Assembly: GCA_963556255.1 (NCBI GenBank)
Contig: OY744607.1
Location: forward strand, 47,585,437 to 47,649,436
Direction of reading: 5' to 3'
Length of the DNA: 64,000 nt
Source: Allolobophora icterica
Lineage: Eukaryota; Annelida; Clitellata; Crassiclitellata; Lumbricidae
The position numbers and the translations under genes were made by a program. Positions 46,159-60,058 of the stretch are shown here, piece after piece; the stretch's first letter is position 1; each line of letters begins with the position of its first letter. The notes beneath the pieces are model-generated. The model was not told the DNA's origin and did not search any database. It saw only the letters and a program-made list of their open reading frames with translations.

Positions 46159-46884
46159 TGTCGCAATCGAAGGTCGCCCGTCGATTGTTTGCCGTGTGTT
46201 GATGTCGACCCTCGATTGCTTGTTCTTTTACTTGCACTTTTATTTAACGTGCCTAACTTTTCTATAGAAGATTCACGACGAACTTTGTTTAATTAATAAA
46301 TGAATTTAATTAAAGAAACAAATATATATACACTAACTCTACGGGAGCTTCCACGTAGTATTAAAGCGTTTAGTTATTAAATCGGACTATCTCAAATGTT
46401 GCTTCGTACAGCCTAACTACAGATCGTTCTTTCGCGTCAGTCTCTGAATCTGACGGACTATACTCTGCCGCCCCGCTGGTCGTTCCTCCCGATGTTTCTC
46501 GCTCGACCGATGTTCACACGTCGCGTCCGTCAGCAGTATAAGTCCCGTGTTCTCCGTTCCCTTCTGTTAAGTATGAACTCCAGCGTGCATCAGTCAGCCC
46601 CCCTCCCCACGTCAAGCTATCGTCAATTAGTGTCAGATTGCTCCTCGATACGCGGGTCGTCGCTCGCCTGCAGCGCGGGCGGTGTCTGGTTACACCATAG
46701 CCGCGAGGTGTCCTATTACACCTTGGCTGTGTGGTGTCCGATTACACCTGGGCCTCGCGGCCTTCATTGTTGCCCAAGTGGAGACTGGCTTTTCGTCCGT
46801 CATCGTCCTATCTCGACCGGCAACGACGCTTACATCATAATGATGATGCCATCTCGTCGTTGTTGTCGATCTCCTCACGCGACA
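46159..46884 (-). repeat. 5' LTR of the Gmr1-like element (726 bp)
   Basis: Bounded by TGTCGC termini and the caggc duplication outside; the primer site is inside. The partner is reduced to 24 bases. The LTR contains three imperfect ggtgtc(c/t)-attacacc words around 46680-46750 (gtgtctggttacacc, gtgtcctattacacc, gtgtccgattacacc), a possible enhancer repeat. Confidence 0.85.
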
Positions 46885-47452
<568 letters not shown>

Positions 47453-47973
47453 TTCCTTTGGATATAATTAACTGCTCTTCAACCCATTAAGTACATATTA
47501 GGCCTAAAGAGTACTTGAAGTAAAACCATATAACCTTTCAAGTAATTTTAGAAATCCATAGCTTCTGATATAGATTACTTGCAATTATAATTAAATTCGA
47601 TTTATGTGCATAACAATGGAACTGAATGGCCAATGGAAGTGACTGCCTCAACAACTGCTGAACATACTTATTTACACTGCTCATTACGTGTGTTCATTAC
47701 ACGTGCACCATCATAAACTTGACCAAATAATTATGAGCCAATGTCTAACCCCTATGACTGTAAAGTATCTAAAATAAAGCCCTACGCAATAAACCCGTTT
47801 GCAGGTTTAAAATCTAGAAAGCATTCGAGAACTTTCTTTTGGGAAAAATCACAAAACAAAAACCAGAAAACCCTTACTTTTTATCTGCCAGTGTTACCAA
47901 GATTTCATTTTGAATGTTTTTGTTAGTGTAGGCTATCAATTAAGGACTTAAAACATACCGGTATCGAATATCG
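47453..47973. other. Unassigned sequence
   Basis: No coding frame with protein-like features and no repeat recognised. Confidence 0.4.
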
Positions 47974-47981
47974 CTTATCTT

Positions 47982-49024
<1,043 letters not shown>

Positions 49025-49032
49025 CTTATCTT

Positions 49033-49469
49033 GCAGGAACTTCACCAAAGTGCGAGAAACTACTCCGACCACGAGCGGAAATATGATCACATGCAGCTCA
49101 ATCTCATAACAGAAAGGATAGGCGGAAATATTTTCTACGTCATGAAGATATCTTAAGACTCTAAGCAAGTAAGTAGGTCGTTTCTGTGAAAATACCACGA
49201 ATAAGCTATCGGATCTCATCATGCATCATGTTTAAGCAAGTTAGTAAGTCATACCTGCGAAAATATCAAAATTAAATAATATCACATTTCATAATTATTG
49301 ACCAGACTAAAATTTGGGGGCACCGGGCGAAACAAACTCAGTTGGTGGGGCACTGTCCCCTCTGTCCCCACCCTTCGTAGAGCCGTTGCTGGTGCAATTA
49401 CAATACAAATAAAATTCACAGTGTAACCTACCTGTTCGAACTACGTTGTCGATGTCGACATGTAGGTTA
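49033..49469. other. Unassigned sequence with a transposon-end-like fragment
   Basis: 49310-49390 has gggggcaccggg … ccccacccttcg words typical of TIR-element subterminal regions. No bounded element could be defined. Confidence 0.35.
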
Positions 49470-49478
49470 CAGACACAC

Positions 49479-49812
49479 CAGTGTTTAATCTAGTCCCCCT
49501 CTTCTGGGAGGGGAAACAAGGTTTCTGGGGGAGCAAAGAATTTACACAAGATTTTTTCTTCCATCTTGAAAAAGTTGATGCGTCCGATTTTTTCACTTTT
49601 TCTACAGCAATTACTCTCTCAAAAAGGTTGATGACCTTTTGTAGGAACTAATCTCTCGGGGGGAACCATGTATCCACATGTATCCACATCTATCGTGGGG
49701 GGAATTTTCCTCCCCTAAAGGTCTCTACATTGTGATATTGCTGGCCTCTGGGGGAAACATAAATCCTGGGGGGACATTCCCCCCCCCCCAAAGACGTCTA
49801 GATTACTCACTG
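49479..49812. mobile_element. 9-bp-TSD TIR element, family X copy 2 (334 bp)
   Basis: Ends cagtgtttaatctag and ctagattactcactg are inverted. The 9-mer cagacacac is exact at 49470-49478 and 49813-49821. The agacgtcttt and tccccctctt sides are swapped relative to 33770-33937, so the copy is in opposite orientation and longer. The interior has several ggggaaa / ttcccc inverted pairs. Confidence 0.88.
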
Positions 49813-50017
49813 CAGACACACCCTTCGTAAATGCTGTTCACCGTTCGAGGTCCATGGTCCTTAGCGCACTGTCTATAGTACCAGCTGGGTGTTTATAATT
49901 GACTGCCTAGCATTTAAGACCGTTTACCACGGCACCTATAGCTCCTAAGAATGCTTATTGACGTTGGTTCAAAGTCTATCAATTCAAGTATGGCGAAGTA
50001 TAAACTGAACATGAAAC

Positions 50018-50107
<90 letters not shown>

Positions 50108-50131
50108 GTAGTAGTAGTAGTAGTAGTAGTA

Positions 50132-50211
<80 letters not shown>

Positions 50212-50405
50212 TATATTCTTTATTATTTCAAACCGACAGACGCAGTAAGATTACATTGAAACATGAAAGTACAATCAATATCTTAACTAAACTCACGGTT
50301 TGGCAGCCATACAAGGGGCCCCCTAGAGGAGGGTTACGGGAGTGGATCCGCGTACCTTATGCTCTCCTGGCCATGAGTGTTACCACTACGCTATCCCCCT
50401 CCCCT
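50018..50405 (-). mobile_element. tRNA-derived SINE, minus strand, with (ATT)n tail
   Basis: Read on minus from 50405: gggggatagcgtagtgg carries an A box (TAGCGTAGTGG), and about 40 bases later gcggatccactcc stands for a weak B box. A body follows, ending gaaataataaagaat, then a long ATT/ACT tail (50021-50211). Confidence 0.6.
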
Positions 50406-50489
50406 TGACGATCGATAGTCAGTAACCAACTATCATATGATACATTCCTTCATTTTGATCTAAAAAGAACCTGTGTGAGTAGAAGAAGA

Positions 50490-50765
50490 AGAAGAAGAGC
50501 AGTTCCTTAAGCCGACCCTGAAAGACATCCATTGGTATTGATGACTTCATTTCTTTAGCCTCGGCATATGAGGACCGGTGGTCAGCCATCTCCCTCGCCG
50601 TCTCATCTTCCCACTGATAGTGTACAGTCAGTGTATTCATTATAGCTGAATTTTTCAGGGGTGCAGAAGGAGCTGTAATAGCCTATCGAATCAAAATGTT
50701 GCCCTGCATGGCGTGAATTTGAAACCTCCGCCTATCGCTAACCATTATACTATGGCGTGTATTTG
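50490..50765 (-). mobile_element. tRNA-derived SINE (family S1), minus strand
   Basis: The minus-strand head at about 50760 has catagtataatggttagcg (A-box-like) and aggtttcaaattcac (B-box-like). The body, with tcatatgccgaggctaaag, is shared with 34861-34990 and 53530-53790. Confidence 0.65.
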
Positions 50766-52733
50766 TAGAGAGGAGATTCATATTGTGATCTTCGTGTAAA
50801 TTATTGCATGCGAATTCAAAAGTTAAGGTGTTAGTAGCTAACTTACAGTTTTACATGCGCCTACCACAATCATTCCTGAGAGATATTATCCTGCGATTGA
50901 TGAATAGTCAGCTGAATTCCAAACAAGACATTTGTAATCTAACAACTGGACAACTCTGTCTCAAGGTTTGCATTCATGGCTTGAATACGAAACTTGTCAG
51001 TTTCGCTATGCACCCCAGATTCAGAAGTGAAATGCAACTAGCAATCTGTTCTGTAACGCGTCGTTGCTTGATGTGAATTAACGTTCAGAACCATAGAATT
51101 AACCGGGCATGATAAAAGAAAATTAATGCTGCTATAAACAAAAAATTGTCTACTAAATGAATTACAGTACAAGTCAACTGCCAATTGCGTTTATTAAACA
51201 ACCAACGGACAGCATCACATCTAATACGACATTGTAATATTATAAACAATAAACTTGACTAAGAATGTGTAGCTATGTCTATAGGCACCCTTTAATTACT
51301 GTTATACGACGACTTGCAAATTCAGAGTACGGCTACTCTAGTTCAGCATGTTCAGCTGCACGCATTTTGGACATTTAAACTAATTGATTCTCCTAGAATG
51401 TTATTTCTGGAAAAATAAATTTTGAAATCGTCATTTCCCCATAGGAGTATGTGCCTGCACCGAAAGTTGCCAGCGCCCGCCGAAGCAGGAGGAGCTATGC
51501 CCGGCTGACACTTTACCGCAAAATCCCGGCCGAACATAGCTCAGATGTCTACGACACGGGGTATATAATCAAGCCGAGCCTCGACGTCTTAGTTTTACCT
51601 TGGCAGCTAATTACTGTCAGGAATAACTACATTTCTGGCAACTTTTCTGCTTTTGTTAAACCTCGGCAGCTAACTACTGCCAGGAATAACCATGATTCTG
51701 ACAACATCCCGCATCTAATTCTGTGATAGCCTTTCACAGATTAGTAATCTTCAGATTAGTAAGGGAGTAGACCTATTCGGCGCGCATTTGAAACATCGAT
51801 ATCTCATCGTGGCTCCTTTATAAGAGCCAATTTCAAACTGCAGTTTTCCAATAGACGTCTGAGGCCTACTCCGCATTTGCCTCTGTCAGGCTTTAAGCCG
51901 AAACACGCACGTGAAGCGATAAGATGACCCACAAATTATATGCATGTAGTGCTAACGCATCGCAGTGCAAGGTTTCCAACTTCGATTCATTAGTTCGTCC
52001 TCAGCCACGCGTAGCGTAGCGTGACATTTTAAGTTAAGACGTCCTCTAACGTTCAAGGAGTATGCTGATGTCTATGTATCTCTCAGTAATTTTCGATACC
52101 TGGCTGGGTATCATCGAATATAGCACAAAATAACACACCCTACTATATGGAATCATAGCACGCGATGGTCGCACAGAGCCGTGCACATAGGCTTAATGCA
52201 ACTCAGTGATGAATACTCGCTCGTGGCACTCACTTACATTTACGAAACATATTGTAGATCTATAGCAGCGCCTTTCAAGTCCCCTCTAAGAGACCCATTG
52301 GGAACCTTTTAGCCAAGATTCTCTTCAGGAGAATGTAAAAGCTTTATATGAGCCGATTCTTAGAGCAAGTGCACTATAACGCGTAACATAATGCATAGCA
52401 GCCTGCGAGACATCGCTACGTTACACCATCACAACACTATACATCACCATACTATGTAGTTACATAACAGCTTGCCTTGCCTTACTTTACCTTACCTTGC
52501 ATTGCACGTCGCAAAACAGCTTACAACACGGTAACTGAAAACGATGACAAATCGACTAACTTAACTACATGTTAATCATTAAAGGGATTACACGTTTCAT
52601 AGATCAAATCTAATTTGATGCGTCAAACATAATAGCTAAACAGATTTTTGCAAAATTTGAATAGAAATTTAGTTGATATCAACTTTGAATGCAATTTATT
52701 ATGAAATTTATCTATGGGACCGTTTTTCACTCA

Positions 52734-52735
<2 letters not shown>
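50766..52735. other. 2-kb stretch without recognisable genes
   Basis: 51580-51705 holds two ~70-bp units (ggcagctaattactg-type). 52460-52510 has ccttaccttac-type words. The frame at 50804-51076 is open but without a recognisable motif. Confidence 0.45.
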
Positions 52736-52738
<3 letters not shown>

Positions 52739-52770
<32 letters not shown>

Positions 52771-53014
52771 TATATAGAGGCGTGGTGGCTCAGTGGTAAG
52801 TTCGGCGCCTTGTGACCGGAGGGTTGCAGGTTCGAATCCCACTCTAGCCGCTGCGTACGGATCTTGGGCAAGTCCTTCACTCGCAATTGCTCGTGGCGCT
52901 TCGGCGTGAAAATTCCGGCACAGTATCAAATGCTGTAGGCGGGAGCGCCTCTGAGTAGTAGTTGACTTCGAGAGGCGCTATAGAAATATCCGGAATAAAA
53001 AAATAAAAATAAAT

Positions 53015-53045
<31 letters not shown>
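52739..53045. repeat. (TA)n microsatellite split by a SINE
   Basis: TA repeats at 52739-52776 and 53017-53045 flank the SINE. It probably inserted into one TA tract, so a target duplication cannot be recognised. Confidence 0.85.
52777..53016 (+). mobile_element. tRNA-derived SINE with L2-type tail
   Basis: The head has good Pol III boxes: tggctcagtgg (A box) at about 52786 and ggttcgaatcc (B box) at about 52830. The body includes cttgggcaagtccttcac, similar to the MIR/L2 segment CTTGGGCAAGTCA. It ends gaggcgctatagaaat and an A-rich tail, the L2-type 3' signature. A true tRNA is excluded because the arms do not pair and the body continues. Confidence 0.85.
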
Positions 53046-53048
<3 letters not shown>

Positions 53049-53148
53049 TCTTAATAAGCTATAGAACAACTGCGTTGATCGTTAACAGTTGAACGGGAAC
53101 GATGAGGTTGTTAACACTGCTCGAGTTTTGCCGACCGATGTTCTTACG

Positions 53149-53400
53149 TCACGCCTTCCTAGCATCTGTTACTTTGAGTCGTTCTTGGGTTTCGTCAAAA
53201 TCCTTAAATGCCCGCATCGAAATGACCAGCTTCTTCACTAGCGCTGCATGTCTCTCGGGGGTATTGTCCAGAGATCGATGTCCACTGAAGGTCCGACTCC
53301 GGTTGCCAGATTCAGCACCGAAGAGAAGGAACAGATGCCTGGAAGGAGTCAGAGGCTTGGACGGTGTTCCTTTAGATGTGATGCTGGCCTTGGTTTTCAT
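53149..53400 (-). CDS. Short ORF of 83 residues, unassigned
   Basis: ATG at 53400, TGA at 53149. The sequence is polar with mixed composition (MKTKASITSKGTPSKPLTP at the start, ALVKKLVISMRAFKDFDE later) and is not repeat-derived by eye. No domain, splice context or neighbour supports a gene. Confidence 0.2.
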   Translation of the reverse strand: MKTKASITSKGTPSKPLTPSRHLFLLFGAESGNRSRTFSGHRSLDNTPERHAALVKKLVISMRAFKDFDETQERLKVTDARKA

Positions 53401-53529
53401 CTAAGCCGGTTTCATGTAAGACGAGTCCCACCGTCCTAGATCCATTATATTTCCACCAGTTCTAAGTAAATGAACAAAATATTGATTACAATCCACCACA
53501 GACCTATCGAGTTCTGGACAAGAGTAGTA

Positions 53530-53790
53530 CCTTAAGCTACTCCGAGAGACATGGTGTTGGTGATTTAATCTGCTTAGCCTCGGCGTATGAGAGAGGGTGG
53601 CCAGTCGTCCGATCTACCCATCGACAGTGCACAATCAGCGAACGATCTTCTTATAGCTGAGTTTGCTAAGTGGCAAGCAGAAGAAATGTTGAAATTTTGA
53701 TTTGTCTCCCATGCGTGATTTGAACTCCTACCTCAGAGTGGATAGTCCAGCATTTGAACCACTAGATTCGCGTACCCCTAATTGATAATA
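53530..53790 (-). mobile_element. tRNA-derived SINE (family S1), minus strand, third copy
   Basis: On minus, gaatctagtggttcaaatg (A-box-like) and gaggagttcaaatcacg-type sequence (B-box-like) head the element. The body has tcatacgccgaggctaag. Collinear with 50490-50765. Confidence 0.65.
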
Positions 53791-54189
53791 GGGGCACATA
53801 ACAAATGAGCGAATGCAAGTTCGTTACTGTTGAAACTTACTTTACCCTACCTCACCTTACCCTTTCTGTGCGTGATTTCCACTGCGGCGTTTGGTGTGGT
53901 GACTCTTGTTGAAGTAGGCGTATGTCTGTAACTCGTAACTAAAGCAGAAAACGAGTGAAATGCTTACTCCACCCGCGTTTCGAATCGGTTGTCTCTTTCA
54001 TGGTCGCATTTGGTGTTGTAATCTAAAGCCCATCCTAGGTCTTTGTGAGTTCCACGAGAGACGTGTAGGCTACAAGTATACCCACGTTCTCCCATCATCG
54101 GAAACAGCACAGTTTGCTGCTGTCTTTCGCGTTGTAAGTTTTGCTTCCTGTGAGAAGAACACACATGAATATATTACTAATATAATTCT
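53791..54189. other. Unassigned sequence
   Basis: No gene recognised. The frame starting at 53960 becomes meaningful only from 54195, where LINE sequence begins. Confidence 0.4.
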
Positions 54190-54625
54190 CTCATATCACC
54201 ACCTTTATGGCAGAAGAACTACACTGGCACCCGCCTTCTGCCCGCATCCAATTCAAGGTCCTCTCGTCCTTATCTCTAAGGCTAAACTTGGTTTTGCTCC
54301 GAAATATTTATGTGACTTAATTAATCGCCCTCACTCTGCTGCTTCTCATCGTCCTCTTCGTTCCTCTGACCGTTTGGACCTCCTCGTTCCCCGTGTCAGG
54401 ACTTCACTGGCTCAATCTAGGTCTTTTGCTTCCATTGGCCCTGCTCTTTGGAATGAGCTTCCTCTGTCCGTTCGTTCTTCTATTCTCTCAGGTAACGTCT
54501 GTACCTCTTTTTAAGTTTCTTAAAGTTTGCTTCTTCTCTCAAGGTCTCTCGTACTGGGAGCGCTTCTGAATGGCCCTCCCGCTAGAAGCGCTTAATAAAT
54601 GTCCGAATACAATACAATAATAGCT
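54190..54625 (+). pseudogene. 5'-truncated L2-like LINE, RT C-terminus and 3' UTR
   Basis: Conserved L2 tail signatures occur in two frames: LHWHPPSARIQFKVL (one frame, about 54220-54265), then after a frameshift YLCDLI, RSSDRL, RTSLAQSRSFASIGPALW and NELPL (to about 54475). The 3' UTR ends agcgcttaataaatg and an A/T tail (acaatacaataata), the L2-type end. Confidence 0.85.
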
Positions 54626-54978
54626 TGCGGTTGATTTCATGACGTCTCTATTGAACTTCAGAGTGAAAGTCAAAACTCCTACTCTAATCTTCCTCTCCGG
54701 AAATCGCTGCTTCTTTCTGTTTGCCCCGCCGATTCTGCTACAAGTAGTGAGGACTCAAAGGCAGAGCAGGATCTACACGAGGCCCAAAACTATATAAAGC
54801 TTGGGGCCCCTTGTTAATAATTACAGCAGATGATCTTATAAACTTGAAAACATGTATCCCCCGTTAATTATCTAATAGCAAGGCATCTAAAGGTGAAAAC
54901 TTCAAATTATTTTAGAATGAATGCATTTACTCAGGCGAAATGGAATTTGCTAGACAAGCCAATTACAAAGGTTCTACA

Positions 54979-56563
<1,585 letters not shown>

Positions 56564-56680
56564 ATAGTACATATAACTTTTTTAGTCTCCCAAATTTTGA
56601 TTTTTGTAGCCCCCTGCGATCTGCGAGTCGCTAAGCTGAAGATTTTTTAGCTTATGCCTAAATCCGGCACTGCTCGAAGC

Positions 56681-57043
56681 TCATCGCTCGAGGATCTTTA
56701 CTGTAGTGTATAGCTCTCTCCAACGGATTATGATTTTTGAAAGCGACTTTGCTTAGAAGCGACTGTCGACCGATGCCTCATGCATTACGATAACTGCGCT
56801 ACAGAAGTCTCAAGAGAATAGATGGTAGAGCATGATAATTCAAATCATGACAAAGCATAGACCTATTCATGATAATCTTACAATAGTTTATTATCGCAGC
56901 GTAATGTTATTGCCTACTTAACATGAGCCTATTGTTTGATCGCTGAATTCTAGTCAAATAAAAAGATATTGAACAGTACGTGTTTTTGAGATGTCCTTCC
57001 AAAACACAATAGAAAGTGTCCTGATACACAGATAAGCACCTAC
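56681..57043. other. Unassigned sequence
   Basis: No gene or repeat recognised. Confidence 0.4.
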
Positions 57044-57052
57044 ATACAAACA

Positions 57053-57887
57053 GGTTCAGGGGGCTTTCACCTCCGGACGATTCACCTCTAGGGGTATTCA
57101 CCTCCGGACGATTCACCTCTAGGGGCTTTCACCTCTAGGGGCTTTCACCTCTAGGGGCTTTCACCTCCAAATGTAAAATGAGACCTTTTGATGAAGAGAT
57201 TTATTTACGCCGAAAACATAACAGACAACATACAAACTCCCTTACCTCGTTTAGAAGCGCCGTATTCCAACAAATCAGACATTCTGTCAGACGACAAGTT
57301 CACTTTTGAATATCTGTTCCTCTTGTTGGATGCTTAAATACTGCACATCGTGGTATTATATAATTACTTCTCGTTAAGAGCCTACAATTTAGAAATTGTT
57401 CCATATCTTCTTACCGGTATCTAAATTCATTTTTTAATGCGCCTATGGTTAATTATGGCTAATTAGGGCATACAGTCACTGGCGCGCGGATTGGTCTGTC
57501 CTTATCATCTGCCGTTATCAGGTTATTAGGTGTCTACTTAGCTAGGCTCTAGAAGCTTTCATTGTCTTCTTATCTCAATTCATTTCTTGTGTTCGAAATC
57601 TGCTTCATTAGTTGCATAGTTTGCATGTTGACACTAAGAAATCTACTTCATTGCTTAGTGATAATTAGTTTCATAGTTTGTATGTTGTCTGTTATGTTTT
57701 CGGCGTAAATAACATGCGTAAATAAATCTCTTTTACATTTGGAGGTGAAAGCCCCTAGAGGTGAAAGCCCCTAGAGGTGAAAGCCCCTAGAGGTGAAAGC
57801 CCCTAGAGGTGAATCGTCCGGAGGTGAAACGTCCGGAGGTGAATACCCCTAGAGGTGAATCGTCCGGAGGTGAAAGCCCCTGATACC
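57053..57887. mobile_element. Foldback-like element: inverted repeats made of tandem repeats
   Basis: A left arm (57053-57240) and right arm (about 57672-57887) are inverted copies. Each outer part is a run of 14-17-base units alternating ggggctttcacctcta and cggacgattcacctct, and each inner part includes ttatttacgccgaaaac. The right arm has a 12-bp insertion and more units. The 9-mer atacaaaca is exact on both sides (57044-57052, 57888-57896). The central ~430 bp has no ORF. Foldback elements of Drosophila share this architecture. Confidence 0.85.
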
Positions 57888-57896
57888 ATACAAACA

Positions 57897-58012
57897 TGCA
57901 TACATTACATACACACACATACATACATACATACATACTTACATACATACATGCATGCATGTTGCACATATACACATACATAATTATATGTACGGCTATG
58001 CATGCATACATC
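57897..58012. repeat. (CATA)n-rich simple sequence
   Basis: catacata words continue at intervals to 58770 between three short TIR insertions. It was probably one microsatellite before the insertions. Confidence 0.85.
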
Positions 58013-58270
58013 CAGTGTTTTTTCTGGAAAAAAGGTTCCGGAACGGAACAATAGGTTCCGGAACGGAATAATTATGGGTGGGCTAAAATCCCGAGAAAAT
58101 GGGGTTGGGGTTGGGAGGGGTCTCAGTAAACACTGAAAGCAGTTCAAAACACTGAAATTAAATTAAAATAACTAAATTACTGTTTTTATTATTAAAATAA
58201 CTAAATTAGTTTTTAGTACCTGAAAAACTTACATACTTACATTTTACCGTTCCGGCTTAAAAAAGCACTG
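58013..58270. mobile_element. hAT-like MITE (258 bp) with exact TSD
   Basis: Ends cagtgttttttctgg and cttaaaaaagcactg are inverted with ggttccggaacgg / accgttccgg just inside. The 8-mer catacatc is exact at 58005-58012 and 58271-58278. ggttccggaacggaa occurs twice in tandem at the left. Confidence 0.85.
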
Positions 58271-58346
58271 CATACATCATACATAAAGATACATACATAC
58301 GTACATTCGTACATTAATGCATACAGACATGCATACATACCTACAT

Positions 58347-58565
58347 CAGGACTGTAGTCGAGGGTATACGCGGGTATACAGCGTATACTCGCCTCTAGAG
58401 ACCGTATACTCACCTCAAAAAATATATATATTTATTTATTTATATTAAAATACTGTAGCGTATACTCACAAAATACTGTAGCGTATAGGCCTACTCACCT
58501 CTAATTTGTTTCGGAAAACTACCTGTTAGCGTGTACTCACCTCTCATTTCACCACTACAGCCCTG
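58347..58565. mobile_element. hAT-like MITE (219 bp)
   Basis: Left end caggactgtagtcg and right end cactacagccctg are inverted. Flanking 8-mers acctacat (58339-58346) and atctacat (58566-58573) match at 7 of 8. The interior has three gcgtata(c)tcacctc words. Confidence 0.75.
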
Positions 58566-58593
58566 ATCTACATACATCATACATACATACGTA

Positions 58594-58756
58594 CAGTGAC
58601 GTATCCAGACTTAACTTCAAGAGGAGGCAACTCCGGGAGACATCCAGGTATAACAGAGGTGTGGAGGTATAACCAACGGAAATTTTTAGTAATCTAAAAA
58701 GCAAGAGGAGGCAACTCCTCCTCTTGCCTCAGTGTGGCTACGCCTGTGCAAGTGTG
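58594..58756. mobile_element. TIR-like short element (163 bp), right boundary uncertain
   Basis: The left end cagtgacgtatccag is loosely inverted by ggctacgcctg (to 58746). caagaggaggcaactcc lies near both ends and forms a palindrome at the right. The 8-mer catacgta is exact at 58586-58593 and 58757-58764, but that would leave ten extra bases beyond the TIR, and the surrounding CATA repeats make chance matches likely. Confidence 0.5.
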
Positions 58757-58764
58757 CATACGTA

Positions 58765-59105
58765 CGTGCACACATATATAAATGTACACAGCTACCTACC
58801 TTCATGAAGGATCCAGTTAGAAGTGATGTCTGATCGTTGAATTATTTTCCGATGACTTCCCACCATGGAAAGCCATCGGAAAACAAATCTCGTCGTTTTC
58901 AACACGACCTCTTTTAAGGCGGCCTTAAAACTGGGCAGAGTGCTGACGTATAGGTTCCAAAGGTTAACAATACAGTTATATGACTGCGTGGATGACACTT
59001 GACTTGGTGACACTGAAAGCTAATATCTACGTAGAACAAACGCAAAATTTGGGCCAAAGTGATGAAGTAGGCTAATAGGGGTCTATATAAACTAGCCTAT
59101 CGCTG
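58765..59105. other. Unassigned sequence
   Basis: No gene or repeat recognised. Confidence 0.4.
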
Positions 59106-59113
59106 GTTCGCAC

Positions 59114-59979
59114 CAGTCTTGTTGTCCTCGAGACCAAGGTCTTGGTCTCGAGTGCACTCGAGTTCGTTTTTAAAAGTCTTGATCTTGGTCTTGAGGTTCA
59201 AGGTCTTGGTCTTGGTCCTGGTCTTGAGGCTCAAGGTCTTGGTCTTGGTCTCGCAAGACCAAGACCAAGACCGGCTGTCAATATGAACAGTCATTTAACA
59301 AAACGCAAGGATTTTAAAAATTTATCCAATAATTACTAATACAATTGCTTTAGTATTTACACGATCTGAATGAGGCTTTACTGTTGTTTTGGACAATTAT
59401 TTTGACTTCCTGTTATTTACCATAGAATGATTTCAAAATAGACTCACGATGTGTATATTTACATCCAGTGCTTGAAAAGCAGCTCTGTGTGCCAGTGAAT
59501 TCAGCACTGTAGAACCTATTTTTCACATGGCAGAATTTTTATGAGGCCGTAGAGGTCACGTCTTGGTCCGAAAATTCTGAGCGAATTGGCTTTTATAAAA
59601 TGCAACAGGCATTTGGAATAAGATTTCGCATGAAGGACTTTGTAAATACGAATTCGAAATTCTCTGCAGTCTGCATTTGAGTTGTTTTGCTTGAATAAAA
59701 TAAAAGATTCATGTTTTAATTAAAATAGCGAGTAGTCCGACTTGACAATTTTTTTTAGTAAGGAATAGAAGTCTGGATATGGTTGTGATTTTTTGGATAT
59801 TTTTCTCGGTTTTGATCTTGAGTTTCAAAGTCTTGGTCTTGAGGTTCAAGGTCTTGGTCTTGGTCTTGAGGTTCAAGGTCTTGGTCTTGGTCTTGAGGTT
59901 CAAAGTTTTGGTCTTGGTCTTGGTCTTGAGGTTCAAGGTCTTGGTCTTGGTCTTGAGGTTTAAGGTCTTGACAAGACTG
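59114..59979. mobile_element. hAT-like element with internal hexamer minisatellite (family H), copy 2, inverted
   Basis: Reverse orientation relative to 47982-49024, with matching ends (cagtcttgttgtc; gacaagactg, the right end short of three bases). The 8-mer gttcgcac is exact at 59106-59113 and 59980-59987. The left side has nested palindromes: ctcgagaccaag/cttggtctcgag at 59127-59152 and ctcgagtgcactcgag at 59147-59162. The rest is ggtctt / gaggttcaa repeats at both ends and an AT-rich middle collinear with copy 1. No transposase. Confidence 0.92.
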
Positions 59980-60058
59980 GTTCGCACAAAATGTGCCTTC
60001 TGATATACCGTATTTCACTTCCCTTTCTTTCTTCCTTTCCCCCTTCCGGTATCCTATC

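Larger units (their letters stand above)
42110..46884 (-). mobile_element. Defective Gmr1-like Ty3/Gypsy LTR retrotransposon (4.78 kb)
   Basis: In coding (minus) orientation: full 5' LTR (46884-46159), primer site, leader, one long ORF (45631-42008), then only the last 24 bases of a 3' LTR (42133-42110). Termini are tgtcgc…gcgaca and the target duplication caggc is exact. Integrase precedes reverse transcriptase, the order that defines Gmr1-like elements of deuterostomes. RNase H, the polypurine tract and about 700 bp of the 3' LTR are missing, as are Gag core, zinc knuckle and protease active site. It sits inside a LINE 3' end. Confidence 0.9.

Noticed and set aside
45717..46166. Gag gene upstream of the Gmr1-like ORF
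   Set aside because: Arg/Thr-rich frame crossing the primer site, no capsid or zinc-knuckle features and no suitable boundary. Treated as leader.
52777..52850. Functional tRNA gene
   Set aside because: A and B boxes are good but the acceptor and anticodon arms do not pair cleanly, and a SINE body with an A-rich tail follows.
58586..58764. Definite 8-bp duplication catacgta for the element at 58594
   Set aside because: Kept only as tentative: the match lies ten bases beyond the inverted end and in CATA repeats where it can occur by chance.
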